64,000 nucleotides of DNA from the NCBI RefSeq assembly GCF_007923355.1, contig NZ_VOGO01000001.1, forward strand, positions 798,930 to 862,929, in the 5' to 3' direction. The translations under genes and the position numbers were made by a program. The stretch comes from Falsiphaeobacter marinintestinus. GTDB lineage: Bacteria; Pseudomonadota; Alphaproteobacteria; Rhodobacterales; Rhodobacteraceae. The notes beneath the pieces were generated by a model. It was not told where the DNA came from. It worked only from the letters and a program-made list of their open reading frames with translations, and did not search any database. Shown here in pieces: positions 45,500 to 54,471 of the stretch (its first letter is position 1; each line of letters begins with the position of its first letter).

Positions 45500-46429
45500 T
45501 TATGCCGCTTTCTCTTGCGCGGTTGGGGCCGCATTGTGCGACCAGAAATAAACTGTGGCGGGCTCGGGCTCCCACACTTTGGCAGTCTCGATGCCGGGCA
45601 GGTTGACCAGAGCGCGGTACTCGGACCCGAATGCCACGTATTGATCGGTTTCGGCCATGACAGCCGGTTTGCAGGCGATAGGGTCGCGTACCACGCCAAA
45701 GCCATCCTTGGTGCCGACGACAAACGTAAAGAACCCGTCCAGATCATCCAGGCTTGAGGCCAGCGCCTCGCCCAGGGTCGATCCGGTCTGCATTTTCCAC
45801 GTCAGATACGCAGCGCCAACTTCGGTGTCGTTTTCGGTTTCTATATGCACGCCCAGACGCCGCAATTTGCGCCGCAGCGAGTTATGATTGGACAGCGACC
45901 CGTTGTGCACCAGACACTGATCGATGCCGGTGTTGAACGGGTGCGCGCCCATGGTGGTCACAGCCGATTCTGTCGCCATGCGGGTGTGGCCAATGCCATG
46001 TGTCCCCGCCATTCCGCGAATATCGAACCGATCTGCCACATCTTTAGGCAATCCGACTTCTTTATAGATTTCCAGAGTTGACCCATGGCTCATCACCCGA
46101 ACCGAGGGCCGGATTTCGGCAAGAACCTCGCGCGCAAGGGCCACCTGATCGGCCTGCAATGACACCACGGCGTGGGTGTCCTTGATGGTCATCGACACCT
46201 TGCCTTTGACCCGTTTGCGCAGGTCATTATCCAACTTGGCAAAGTCCGTTTCAGGGGTATCCGATTGAACGGTCAGCTTGGCGTTACCCTCTGTTTCCGC
46301 ACCATAAATCGCGATGCCGGCGCTATCAGGGCCGCGATCAGTCATCGTGATCAGCATATCGGTCAACATGTTGCCCAATTGGGGTTCCAGTGACGTGTCT
46401 TTCAGAAAAAGTCCGACGATCCCGCACAT
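45500..46429 (-). CDS. mgsA: N-methylglutamate synthase subunit A (class II glutamine amidotransferase)
   Basis: A 309-residue class II (Ntn) amidotransferase domain. The start is fixed by the nucleophile Cys2 in MCGIVGLF, so ATG 46429 is used rather than the frame opening at 46483. Conserved segments GIGHTRMATESAV and CLVHNGSLSNHNSL shape the amide pocket. In MgsABC this subunit releases methylamine from gamma-glutamylmethylamide for transfer. It leads the mgsABC-gmaS operon and faces the ammonium transporter gene across about 200 bases. Confidence 0.92.
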   Translation of the reverse strand: MCGIVGLFLKDTSLEPQLGNMLTDMLITMTDRGPDSAGIAIYGAETEGNAKLTVQSDTPETDFAKLDNDLRKRVKGKVSMTIKDTHAVVSLQADQVALAREVLAEIRPSVRVMSHGSTLEIYKEVGLPKDVADRFDIRGMAGTHGIGHTRMATESAVTTMGAHPFNTGIDQCLVHNGSLSNHNSLRRKLRRLGVHIETENDTEVGAAYLTWKMQTGSTLGEALASSLDDLDGFFTFVVGTKDGFGVVRDPIACKPAVMAETDQYVAFGSEYRALVNLPGIETAKVWEPEPATVYFWSHNAAPTAQEKAA

Positions 46430-46510
46430 GTCTACAGGTCCTCCCAAAAGTGATCGTTCATTCGACTCAAACGCTAGCACCATTAGATCAGACGCTCAAC
46501 CATTGGGAAA

Positions 46511-46535
46511 CTATTTTTCACTTCAGTTAAAAAAA
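46511..46535. promoter_or_regulatory. AT-rich element in the mgsA/amt divergent promoter
   Basis: CTATTTTTCA (46511-46520), then CTTCAGTT and a 7-A run, lies between the divergent mgsA and amt genes. The 10-mer is identical to that upstream of tdm at 36628, and the whole element resembles those before tmm and the regulator/tmoX pair. A pathway-specific operator is inferred. Confidence 0.42.
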
Positions 46536-46633
46536 GAGTCGCCAGACGAAAAAACACATGGTTCAATTTGGCCAGCGTCGCACAACGCGAACAGACGACG
46601 CATCACGTCACCAGACCAACACGGGGGTTCATC

Positions 46634-48037
46634 GTGGAAGAGCAAATCGCAGAGCTAACGGCCCAGATTGCCGCGCTCCAGGCAAAAAGTGGTACGACCA
46701 ACACCATGTTTGCCGAGACATTCTATTATCTGACAATACCGCTGATGATCATCATTCACGCTGGGTTCCTTGCCTACGAGATGGGCGCCTCGCGGCTCAA
46801 GAACGTTCTCAGCTCGGGCGTCAAGAACATCCTCGCCTTCGCCTTCATGATCCCGACCTTCTACTTCTTCGGATGGTGGGTCTATTGGGGCTTCCCCACC
46901 GGATTGCCGGGCGCACCGGGGCCTGCTGGCATCTCGGGCGTTGAATATGCCAACGCGATTGCATGGGGCTGGGGCGAAAGCGCTCAGTACATGGGTCCGA
47001 ACATTGCCGACCAGGCATCGGGTGTCTTCTTTGGCGCCTTTGCGCTGTTCGCTGCAACCACGGCCTCGATCATGTCGGGCGCCGTGATCGAACGTATCCA
47101 GACGGTGGGCTTCGTGATCCTTGCGGTCGTGCTAGGATCTTTTGCCTGGGTTGTCGCTGCCGCATGGGGCTGGCACGCAGACGGATGGCTGGTGACGCAA
47201 TGGGGTGTTCATGACTTTGGCGCTGCTGGCCTTGTGCACGCCGTCGCCGGTTTCTTTGCCTTGGGTGTCCTGATCAACCTTGGACCCCGCATCGGCAAGT
47301 TCAACGCAGACGGAACCGCCAACCATATCGCGGGCCACAACATGCCTCTGACCGTGACCGGCCTGATGCTGATCATCGTAGGCTTCTGGGGCTTCCTCAT
47401 GGCCTGTGTGATCGTACCGGGCGAAGCCTGGAGCTGGTTTGCCGACAAGCCGTCGACCATCTACGGCACCCCCATCACGTTGTCGGCGCTGTCGTTCAAC
47501 ATCCTTATGGGTATCTCCGGTGGTATCATCGGATCCTGGGTTCTGACGCGCGATCCGTTCTGGATGATGTCGGGCGCCCTTGCGGGTATCATCTCGACCG
47601 CGTCTGGTCTGGATATCTATTTCCCCGCGCTGGCCTTCATCATCGCCTTCTCGGCTGGCTTCATCCTCAAGCCTTGTGCCGACTGGTTGGAAAAACGCGG
47701 CATCGACGATGCCGTGGGCGCGGTGACCGTGCACGGAACCATTGGCCTGTACGGCGTGGTGATGCTGGGCATCTTTGCAACCGGTTATCCTGCCCTGCAG
47801 GGCGCAGCCGGCGAAGCGCCTACAATCAGCCTGATCGGTCAGATCGTTGGAGCCGTCGTCTTCTTCCTGCTGGGCTTCGTGCCCGGGTACGTTGTGTCGC
47901 TGCTGCTGAAAATGGCAGGCATGTTGCGCATCCCGGAAGGTGCGGAAATTGCTGGCATGGACATGGTGAAAGTCCCGGCTCGCGGCTATCCCGAAGGCAT
48001 CCCCGCACCAGGCATCAACCTGGCGCCCGGCGAATAA
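46634..48037 (+). CDS. amt: Ammonium transporter, Amt family
   Basis: A 467-residue inner-membrane protein with eleven hydrophobic segments and the Amt/MEP fold. Conserved parts include the FFGAFALFAATTASIMSGAVIER helix region, the pore histidines in FGAAGLVHAVAG and VTVHGTIGLYG, and the aromatic gate in WGWHADGW. Located within the methylamine cluster, it may import methylammonium or recapture ammonia released by amine oxidation. The start is taken as GTG 46634; an upstream TTG at 46568 is the alternative and would add 22 residues. No GlnK gene is adjacent. Confidence 0.9.
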   Translation: MEEQIAELTAQIAALQAKSGTTNTMFAETFYYLTIPLMIIIHAGFLAYEMGASRLKNVLSSGVKNILAFAFMIPTFYFFGWWVYWGFPTGLPGAPGPAGISGVEYANAIAWGWGESAQYMGPNIADQASGVFFGAFALFAATTASIMSGAVIERIQTVGFVILAVVLGSFAWVVAAAWGWHADGWLVTQWGVHDFGAAGLVHAVAGFFALGVLINLGPRIGKFNADGTANHIAGHNMPLTVTGLMLIIVGFWGFLMACVIVPGEAWSWFADKPSTIYGTPITLSALSFNILMGISGGIIGSWVLTRDPFWMMSGALAGIISTASGLDIYFPALAFIIAFSAGFILKPCADWLEKRGIDDAVGAVTVHGTIGLYGVVMLGIFATGYPALQGAAGEAPTISLIGQIVGAVVFFLLGFVPGYVVSLLLKMAGMLRIPEGAEIAGMDMVKVPARGYPEGIPAPGINLAPGE

Positions 48038-48059
48038 TCACACAGGAAAGGACAAGATC

Positions 48060-48233
48060 ATGGGTTTTCCATATGACGAAGCAAGCTGGTCGGTTGTCGA
48101 CGGTGCAATGTTCATGGGTTGGGGATCGGCGATGCCGGGGTTCTTTACCCTCATCGCAGCGCTGATCTGCCTCGCGGTTCTGGTCTTTGGCCAAAAGACC
48201 GAAGCTGCCAAGACCCGACAATTCGAAAAGTAA
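48060..48233 (+). CDS. 57-residue single-span membrane protein in the methylamine cluster
   Basis: A short frame (MGFPYDEASWSVV ... QFEK) with a good AGGAAAGGA Shine-Dalgarno and an ATG only 22 bases after the amt stop. Residues 27-43 (GFFTLIAALICLAVLVF) form one membrane helix, and a Lys/Arg-rich tail follows. A strong terminator begins 16 bases after its stop, so amt and this gene form a two-gene transcript. I recognise no family. The expression signals suggest a real gene, perhaps an accessory subunit of the transporter (inference). Confidence 0.72.
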   Translation: MGFPYDEASWSVVDGAMFMGWGSAMPGFFTLIAALICLAVLVFGQKTEAAKTRQFEK

Positions 48234-48249
48234 TCGACGACACATCGAC

Positions 48250-48277
48250 AAAGGGGCGGCCACTGGCCGCCCCTTTT
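48250..48277 (+). terminator. Rho-independent terminator after amt operon
   Basis: A perfect 12-bp stem (48250-48261/48265-48276) with a 3-base loop and a T-run at its foot, directly after the 57-codon gene. Confidence 0.88.
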
Positions 48278-48389
48278 GCATGCGAAACTTGCCCAACAGG
48301 AAAAAAAGTTGCACTACATTCTTGCTTTTTGGCCCGTGGTCGGGCTGAATAAGCGTCAACAAGACTCATAACGAACAGGGAAAATTGGC

Positions 48390-49538
48390 ATGGCAATTTT
48401 ATGGAGAAACTCCGCCCTCGCTGGCCGCCACGCCGAAATCGGCGGCGAGCTTGAGGACTGGAACGGCATGGGCACGGCGTGGTTTTACGACGACACACCC
48501 GAACGCGCCAAAGCCGATTACGAAGCGGTCCGCACCAAAGCCGGATTGATGGATGTGTCGGGTCTGAAAAAGGTCCACCTGACCGGCCCGGATGCGGCCT
48601 ATGTCATCGACCGCGTGACCACCCGCAACGTCGAAAAGATCATGCCGGGGCGGTCGACCTATGCCTGTATTCTGAACACCGAAGGCAAGTTCATCGACGA
48701 CTGCATCATCTATCGTCTGTCGGTGAACACATGGATGGTGGTGCATGGCACCGGTACCGGCATGGAACAACTGTCGATGGTTGCAGCCTCGAAAAACTGC
48801 GCTGTGGTGTTTGACGACGACATGCACGACATGTCGCTGCAGGGCCCTGTCGCCGTTGATTTCCTTGCCAAACACGTCGATGGCATTCGTGATCTGGCCT
48901 ATTTCGGGATCCTGCAGACCAAGCTTTTCGGCTGCCCCGTCATGATCTCGCGCACCGGATACACCGGGGAACGCGGGTACGAGATTTTCTGCCAGCGCAA
49001 GCACGCCGTGCAACTGTGGGATCAGATCCTCAGCGAAGGTGCCAGCATGGGCATCCAGCCGGTTCAGTTTTCGACCCTCGATCTGCTGCGCACGGAAAGC
49101 TATCTGCTGTTCTATCCCGGCGATAACTCTGAAACCTATCCGTTCGAAGATGGCTCACCCGCTGGCGATACACTCTGGGAACTCGGGCTTGAGTTCACGG
49201 TCTCTCCCGGCAAGGTCGGCTTTATCGGGGCCGAGAACCATTATGCCTCGGAAGGTAAGGAACGGTTCAAGATCTACGGCGTCATGCTCGAAGGAACCAC
49301 ACCTGCGGACGAAGGCGCGGATCTGCTGCAAAACGGCGAGAAGGTCGGTGTTGTCACCTATGGCATGTATTCCGAGCTGAACGGCCACAATGTCGGGATC
49401 GCCCGTATGCCGGTCGACTGCGCCACACCCGGCACTGCCCTGACAGTGCGCAACGGTGACGGAACCGAGATCGCCGCAACCGCCGAAGAGATGCCGTTCT
49501 ATGACAAAGACAAGTCAATCCGCATCGCAAAGGGCTAA
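48390..49538 (+). CDS. dmmD: GcvT-like folate-binding protein of dimethylamine monooxygenase (DmmD)
   Basis: A 382-residue aminomethyltransferase-like protein (GcvT fold) that binds tetrahydrofolate. Typical parts are AGLMDVSGLKKVHLTGPDA near residue 50, ISRTGYTGERGYEIF, and the barrel domain after about residue 280. In the dmmDABC operon it is thought to capture formaldehyde released by demethylation of dimethylamine as methylene-tetrahydrofolate. It is first of four genes in exactly the D-A-B-C order. A hairpin at 49546-49570 separates it from dmmA. Confidence 0.88.
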   Translation: MAILWRNSALAGRHAEIGGELEDWNGMGTAWFYDDTPERAKADYEAVRTKAGLMDVSGLKKVHLTGPDAAYVIDRVTTRNVEKIMPGRSTYACILNTEGKFIDDCIIYRLSVNTWMVVHGTGTGMEQLSMVAASKNCAVVFDDDMHDMSLQGPVAVDFLAKHVDGIRDLAYFGILQTKLFGCPVMISRTGYTGERGYEIFCQRKHAVQLWDQILSEGASMGIQPVQFSTLDLLRTESYLLFYPGDNSETYPFEDGSPAGDTLWELGLEFTVSPGKVGFIGAENHYASEGKERFKIYGVMLEGTTPADEGADLLQNGEKVGVVTYGMYSELNGHNVGIARMPVDCATPGTALTVRNGDGTEIAATAEEMPFYDKDKSIRIAKG

Positions 49539-49545
49539 AAGACAG

Positions 49546-49574
49546 GGGCGCAGGGTTTCACCTTGCGCCCTTTT
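49546..49574 (+). terminator. Hairpin between dmmD and dmmA
   Basis: Arms 49546-49554 and 49561-49570 pair with one bulged base, and TTTT follows. Inside the operon it may act as a partial terminator or protect the dmmD message, setting a different level for dmmD than for dmmABC. Confidence 0.6.
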
Positions 49575-49592
49575 CATGTGACGAGGACAGCC

Positions 49593-50189
49593 ATGTCGAA
49601 ATTCGAATTCCCGCCGTCGATCAAAAGTCGACCGGTTTATGGAACGCTAGAGGCCCGCCCCGGCAAGGGTCATCTGATGATCGCTGACGCAGACGGTGCC
49701 GAGGCGATCATGGACATCGCAACGCCCGATCTGATGGCACAGACCCACATCATCTATATTCCGCGCGGCACCGATTTTGCCGATAAGCTGCGCAGCCTGA
49801 ACCCGGCGCAGTTCTACGAAGGCCCGACATATGCGGCCTCGGTCTCGCGAATCCGGCGGGTTTTGCAGGACGCGCATATGGGTTTGCAAGTGTATCTGGC
49901 CGGGACCGAAGGGTTGATGGGTCAGGCCCAGAACGAAGCCATGATGGCGGGCATCCCCCACACGGCCATTCAGACCGAACATCGCGGATCAACCGCGCGA
50001 CGTATGCAATGCGTGCACTGCAAGGGCATCACCGAAGACGTCGAAACCGACCCGTTCGTGTGCAGCCATTGCGGGCTGAACCTGTTTGTGCGCGACCATT
50101 ATTCGCGCCGTCTGGCCGCCTATCAGGGCGTCTGCATCGATGCCGAAGACCCGGGCAATGTCCCCGCACCGAAGGGGATCTACGAATGA
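49593..50189 (+). CDS. dmmA: Dimethylamine monooxygenase subunit DmmA
   Basis: A 198-residue subunit. The carboxy-terminal third holds a rubredoxin/zinc-ribbon-like metal site: C140-x2-C143 and C157-x2-C160. The larger amino-terminal part is an unfamiliar alpha/beta domain specific to this family. DmmABC together oxidise dimethylamine to methylamine and formaldehyde. The ATG at 49593 follows GAGGAC. Its stop overlaps the dmmB start by ATGA. An electron-transfer or structural role of the metal site is inferred. Confidence 0.88.
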   Translation: MSKFEFPPSIKSRPVYGTLEARPGKGHLMIADADGAEAIMDIATPDLMAQTHIIYIPRGTDFADKLRSLNPAQFYEGPTYAASVSRIRRVLQDAHMGLQVYLAGTEGLMGQAQNEAMMAGIPHTAIQTEHRGSTARRMQCVHCKGITEDVETDPFVCSHCGLNLFVRDHYSRRLAAYQGVCIDAEDPGNVPAPKGIYE

Positions 50190-51172
50190 GCGCGGCCCCC
50201 CAGAAAGCCAAACCCGGCGCCGAAAAGATCGCTGTCAACGTGACCGCCGTGGTCCCGCTGAACGATCTTGTCACCCGTTTTGAGTTTCAGCGCAGCGACG
50301 GTGATCTGTTCCCGCCGTTTTCCGGCGGCGCGCATACTGTTGTGACAATGGATGACAACGGTCGCCATCGGCTGAACCCTTATTCGCTGATGTCCGACCC
50401 GGCTGATCTCACGACTTATGCAATTTCGGTGCGCCGCGATGACGAAGGCCGGGGCGGGTCGCTGTTCATGCACCGCAACGTGTCGGTCGGCGACCGGATG
50501 ACGATCACCTATCCGGTCAACCTGTTTTCGCTGGACCTGCGGGCGCGCAAGCATGTGTTTCTGGCCGGTGGGATCGGGATCACGCCATTCATGGCGATGA
50601 TCGCCCAGCTTGAACACTCGAACGGCAATTGGGAGCTGCACTATGCCTGCCGCACCCCGGCGCTTGGCACCTATGTTGACGAATTGCGCTATAAATACCC
50701 CAACAAGGTTCACATCTATTACGACGATCAAAATCAGGCGATCCGTCTGGAAGACCTGCTTGATGGTCAACCGCTGGGCACGAACATATACGTCTGCGGG
50801 CCTAAAGGCATGATCGACTGGGTGCACGCCACCGCTTCGGCGGCCGGATGGCCGGATGCCAATGTCCATTCCGAAGAATTCCTGGCCCCGCAACCCGGTG
50901 AGCCGTTCGAAGTGCGGCTCTGTAAGTCAGACAAAACCATCACAGTAGGCGAACACGAAAGCCTGCTGGAAGCCATCGAACGGGCCGGAGTCGAAGCCCC
51001 GTTCCTGTGTCGCGGCGGGTCGTGCGGGCAGTGCGAAACCAATGTCGTGTCCCATGACGGAACATTCGTCCATCGGGACCACTGGCTGACCGAAGACCAA
51101 CACGCCAGCGGCGAAAAAATCATGCCCTGCGTCAGCCGCTTTGCCGGCAAATCTCTGGAATTGGACAGATAA
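50186..51172 (+). CDS. dmmB: Dimethylamine monooxygenase reductase subunit DmmB
   Basis: A 328-residue phthalate-dioxygenase-reductase-like electron carrier. A flavin-binding domain with LNPYSLMSDP (about 70-79) comes first. The NAD domain follows, with FLAGGIGITPFMAMI and YVCGPKGMID. The plant-type [2Fe-2S] domain is at the end, with CRGGSCGQC and the fourth cysteine of IMPCVSR. It passes electrons from NAD(P)H to the heme subunit. ATG 50186 overlaps the dmmA stop. The next gene begins 1 base after the stop codon. Confidence 0.9.
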   Translation: MSAAPQKAKPGAEKIAVNVTAVVPLNDLVTRFEFQRSDGDLFPPFSGGAHTVVTMDDNGRHRLNPYSLMSDPADLTTYAISVRRDDEGRGGSLFMHRNVSVGDRMTITYPVNLFSLDLRARKHVFLAGGIGITPFMAMIAQLEHSNGNWELHYACRTPALGTYVDELRYKYPNKVHIYYDDQNQAIRLEDLLDGQPLGTNIYVCGPKGMIDWVHATASAAGWPDANVHSEEFLAPQPGEPFEVRLCKSDKTITVGEHESLLEAIERAGVEAPFLCRGGSCGQCETNVVSHDGTFVHRDHWLTEDQHASGEKIMPCVSRFAGKSLELDR

Positions 51173-51173
51173 G

Positions 51174-52241
51174 ATGACCATTCAGTTCAACGACGAAACC
51201 TTTCGCGACGATTATTCGTTCCACAACTCGGACTGGGCGATCAAACGCTTTCCGTTCCCGTTCCACGAAGACAGCTATATGTATGCCGTCAACATGGAGC
51301 AGCACCGCGGCGGGCCCGAAGGGTCTGTCTATGAAAAGCGGTTCGATGTGGATGAACATTACATATCTGAAATGCGTGACCGGGCGATGGTGCTGGCCGA
51401 CGATCCGCTGCGTTGTCAGTCGCTGCCCCACATGACGCTGGCCGGTTGGGACCTGCTGGAACTGATCATGGTCTCCAAATCCGAAGATTACCCGGATCTG
51501 TTCGAACTGCATCGCGACGGCGACACATGGCGCTGGATCAACAAGCCGTTGGGCATTGATGACACGTTCACCTTCCTCGACGAAACCACCCTGCCCTATG
51601 GCCCGATGGAATACATCACCCGCCAGACGCAGGGCGATTTCTGCGTGCTGGATCAGCGTGACGGAAACCTGTGGATGGACGCGGGCACAGTCACGACCCA
51701 GGCCGACTGGAGCCTTGATTTCGACATCGGCATGAACTTTTTTGAATGGCATGCCCCGGTACCGCTTGCCCACGAAAAAGGGATCTTTGAACGCGCCCTG
51801 AAGTTCCTGCTAAACATCCAGCAAGGCGCCCCTGCGCGGCGCCTGAACTGGACGATGACAGTCAATCCGCTGCTCGACACCAGCCCGGAAAACTATCACA
51901 AATGGGGCGTTCAAAAGACGACGCTGACACCTGAAAACATCGGCGCGAAACAGCATTTGCGGGTCGAATTGCAAACCTTCTTCCGCCTGCCGCGTTCAAA
52001 CGGTCTGGTGTTTCCGATCCGCTGCTATCTGTGCAGTTTTCAGGATCTGATGACGATGCCAAAATGGGGCCGCCGCCTGCACCGCGTGGTGCGCGATCTT
52101 CCCGTCGAACTGGCCACGTATAAGGGGTTCATCGACAACCGTCCGATGATGCTGGATTATCTGTCGCAGTTCGACGACGGGTTGCCGACGTCCCCCGGCA
52201 TTTTCCCTGACTTCGACACAGAACCGGCGCTGCAGAAATAA
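51174..52241 (+). CDS. dmmC: Dimethylamine monooxygenase heme subunit DmmC (DUF3445)
   Basis: A 355-residue DUF3445 protein, now linked to heme-dependent oxidative N-demethylases. Conserved-looking segments include LPHMTLAGWDLLELIM, MEYITRQTQGDFC and the RVELQTFFRLPRSNGLVFPIR stretch near residue 270. As the oxygen-activating component it would convert dimethylamine to methylamine and formaldehyde, with DmmB as reductase. I cannot point to the heme ligand from sequence alone. It ends the dmmDABC operon and converges on the XRE-cupin regulator with 15 bases between. Confidence 0.88.
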   Translation: MTIQFNDETFRDDYSFHNSDWAIKRFPFPFHEDSYMYAVNMEQHRGGPEGSVYEKRFDVDEHYISEMRDRAMVLADDPLRCQSLPHMTLAGWDLLELIMVSKSEDYPDLFELHRDGDTWRWINKPLGIDDTFTFLDETTLPYGPMEYITRQTQGDFCVLDQRDGNLWMDAGTVTTQADWSLDFDIGMNFFEWHAPVPLAHEKGIFERALKFLLNIQQGAPARRLNWTMTVNPLLDTSPENYHKWGVQKTTLTPENIGAKQHLRVELQTFFRLPRSNGLVFPIRCYLCSFQDLMTMPKWGRRLHRVVRDLPVELATYKGFIDNRPMMLDYLSQFDDGLPTSPGIFPDFDTEPALQK

Positions 52242-52256
52242 CCCTGCGCGCCGGGA

Positions 52257-52913
52257 TCAGGCATTCTGCGGATAGCTGATAACCGAGATATAGCGCGCTG
52301 GCAGGATCACCAGTTTCTCAGGCCCATGGGGCGAATCTGCGTCAAAGAACAGCGTGTCACCGGGTTTCAGAGGATACACCTCGTCCCCGTGCCGGTAATC
52401 CACTTCACCTTCCAGCATATAGATCGTTTCGATCCCACCGTGCTGGAAGGTCGGGAACACGTCGGATTCTTCGGTCAGCGTGATCAGATAAGGTTCGACG
52501 ATCACACCCGATGCATTGGCCCCGATGTGCCCCAACAGGTTGTACTGATGGTTCGCCCGGGTGCCTTCCCGATCAATCGAAACACCTTCGCCCGACTTCG
52601 TGTGCACGGCCTGACGGCTTTCTTCGAACCGTCGGAAAAAGCTGGTCAAAGGCACGGACAACGCATTCGCAAGTGTTTGCAGGGTCGTTAGAGACGGCGA
52701 CGTGTTGCCGTTTTCGATCTTGGACAGCATCCCGATCGACAGCCCGGTGATCTGGGCCAGTTCGGCCACCGTTATCTCCTGCTGGCGGCGAAATGCCCGA
52801 ACCTCGCGACCGATGGCAACCTCAAGGACTTTCTCACGCTCGCCATTGCGCGTGCTGTGTGGATCCTGGGTTAGTTTGCTGGCCATTTTGGCATCTATCT
52901 TATCAATGTTCAC
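52257..52913 (-). CDS. XRE family regulator with C-terminal cupin domain
   Basis: A 218-residue (or 209-residue, from ATG 52886) repressor-like protein. The amino-terminal XRE helix-turn-helix is ITVAELAQITGLSIGMLSKIENG (about 47-69). A cupin domain (about 140-210, with GGIETIYMLEGEVDYRHG and DADSPHG) follows and usually binds a small ligand. PuuR and SutR are known members. Lying between dmmC and tmoX, it is the likely local regulator for amine uptake and demethylation. Candidate operator-like elements occur upstream at 53006-53031 and before tdm, tmm and mgsA. Confidence 0.87.
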   Translation of the reverse strand: MNIDKIDAKMASKLTQDPHSTRNGEREKVLEVAIGREVRAFRRQQEITVAELAQITGLSIGMLSKIENGNTSPSLTTLQTLANALSVPLTSFFRRFEESRQAVHTKSGEGVSIDREGTRANHQYNLLGHIGANASGVIVEPYLITLTEESDVFPTFQHGGIETIYMLEGEVDYRHGDEVYPLKPGDTLFFDADSPHGPEKLVILPARYISVISYPQNA

Positions 52914-53005
52914 GATTGCAGCCTTCTATACACGTCAAGACCACGAAACAAATCGGTTCTTGGAACTGGTGCGACCAGCATAAGGCAACTTTCACCCTGA
53001 GAATA

Positions 53006-53031
53006 TTATTTTTTCATCAGAGTAAAAACTT
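53006..53031. promoter_or_regulatory. AT-rich element upstream of the XRE-cupin regulator
   Basis: TTATTTTTTCA, then TCAG and AGTAAAAACTT, resembles the elements at 41522 and 46511. It lies about 95 bases before the regulator start on the minus strand, as expected for autoregulation. Inferred. Confidence 0.35.
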
Positions 53032-53278
53032 GGCGATCATGTCCCGCAGCGCACTAAGCTGCAGGTCGGGGAATCGCCCGGCAGGTGTCACATCTTCTTG
53101 AGCGGCCAGCACAGCCACTTGCTTCCGCAATCTTCAAAACCGCCTGAAATCTGAACACGCGACAAGAAACAGGTTTTTTGTGACACCGAAACATAAGCTT
53201 ACCAGTGCCCGCTGGGCACTCATGCCAGACTCGGCTCCCCGGTTTTTCGGCCAAACACCACTCCGCAGCAGCACCCCT

Positions 53279-53295
53279 TCAAGAAAAAAACTTGA
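53279..53295. promoter_or_regulatory. Inverted repeat near the tmoX promoter
   Basis: TCAAG and CTTGA flank seven A residues. A similar CAAC ... GTTG arrangement around an A-run (48294-48311) lies upstream of dmmD. Possible regulator site, inferred from symmetry and position only. Confidence 0.35.
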
Positions 53296-53321
53296 TTGAT
53301 AGGAAAATTATGCAAAACTGA

Positions 53322-54371
<1,050 letters not shown>

Positions 54372-54397
54372 GCCTACTCAAAACAGGTTATGACTTT

Positions 54398-54432
54398 CAC
54401 CCGTCCGGGGCTAAACTCCGGGCGGGTGTTTT
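54398..54432 (+). terminator. Attenuating hairpin between tmoX and tmoW
   Basis: An 11-bp stem (54398-54408/54418-54428) with one G-U pair and a 9-base loop, followed by a short T-run. It probably lets only part of transcription continue into tmoWV. Confidence 0.75.
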
Positions 54433-54471
54433 AAACACCGATACCAAAATCCGGTGAGGAAAGAGCAACAT

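Noticed and set aside
46460..46633. Sigma-54 type promoter for amt
   Set aside because: I looked for the TGGCAC-N5-TTGCA pattern expected for nitrogen control and found no acceptable match.
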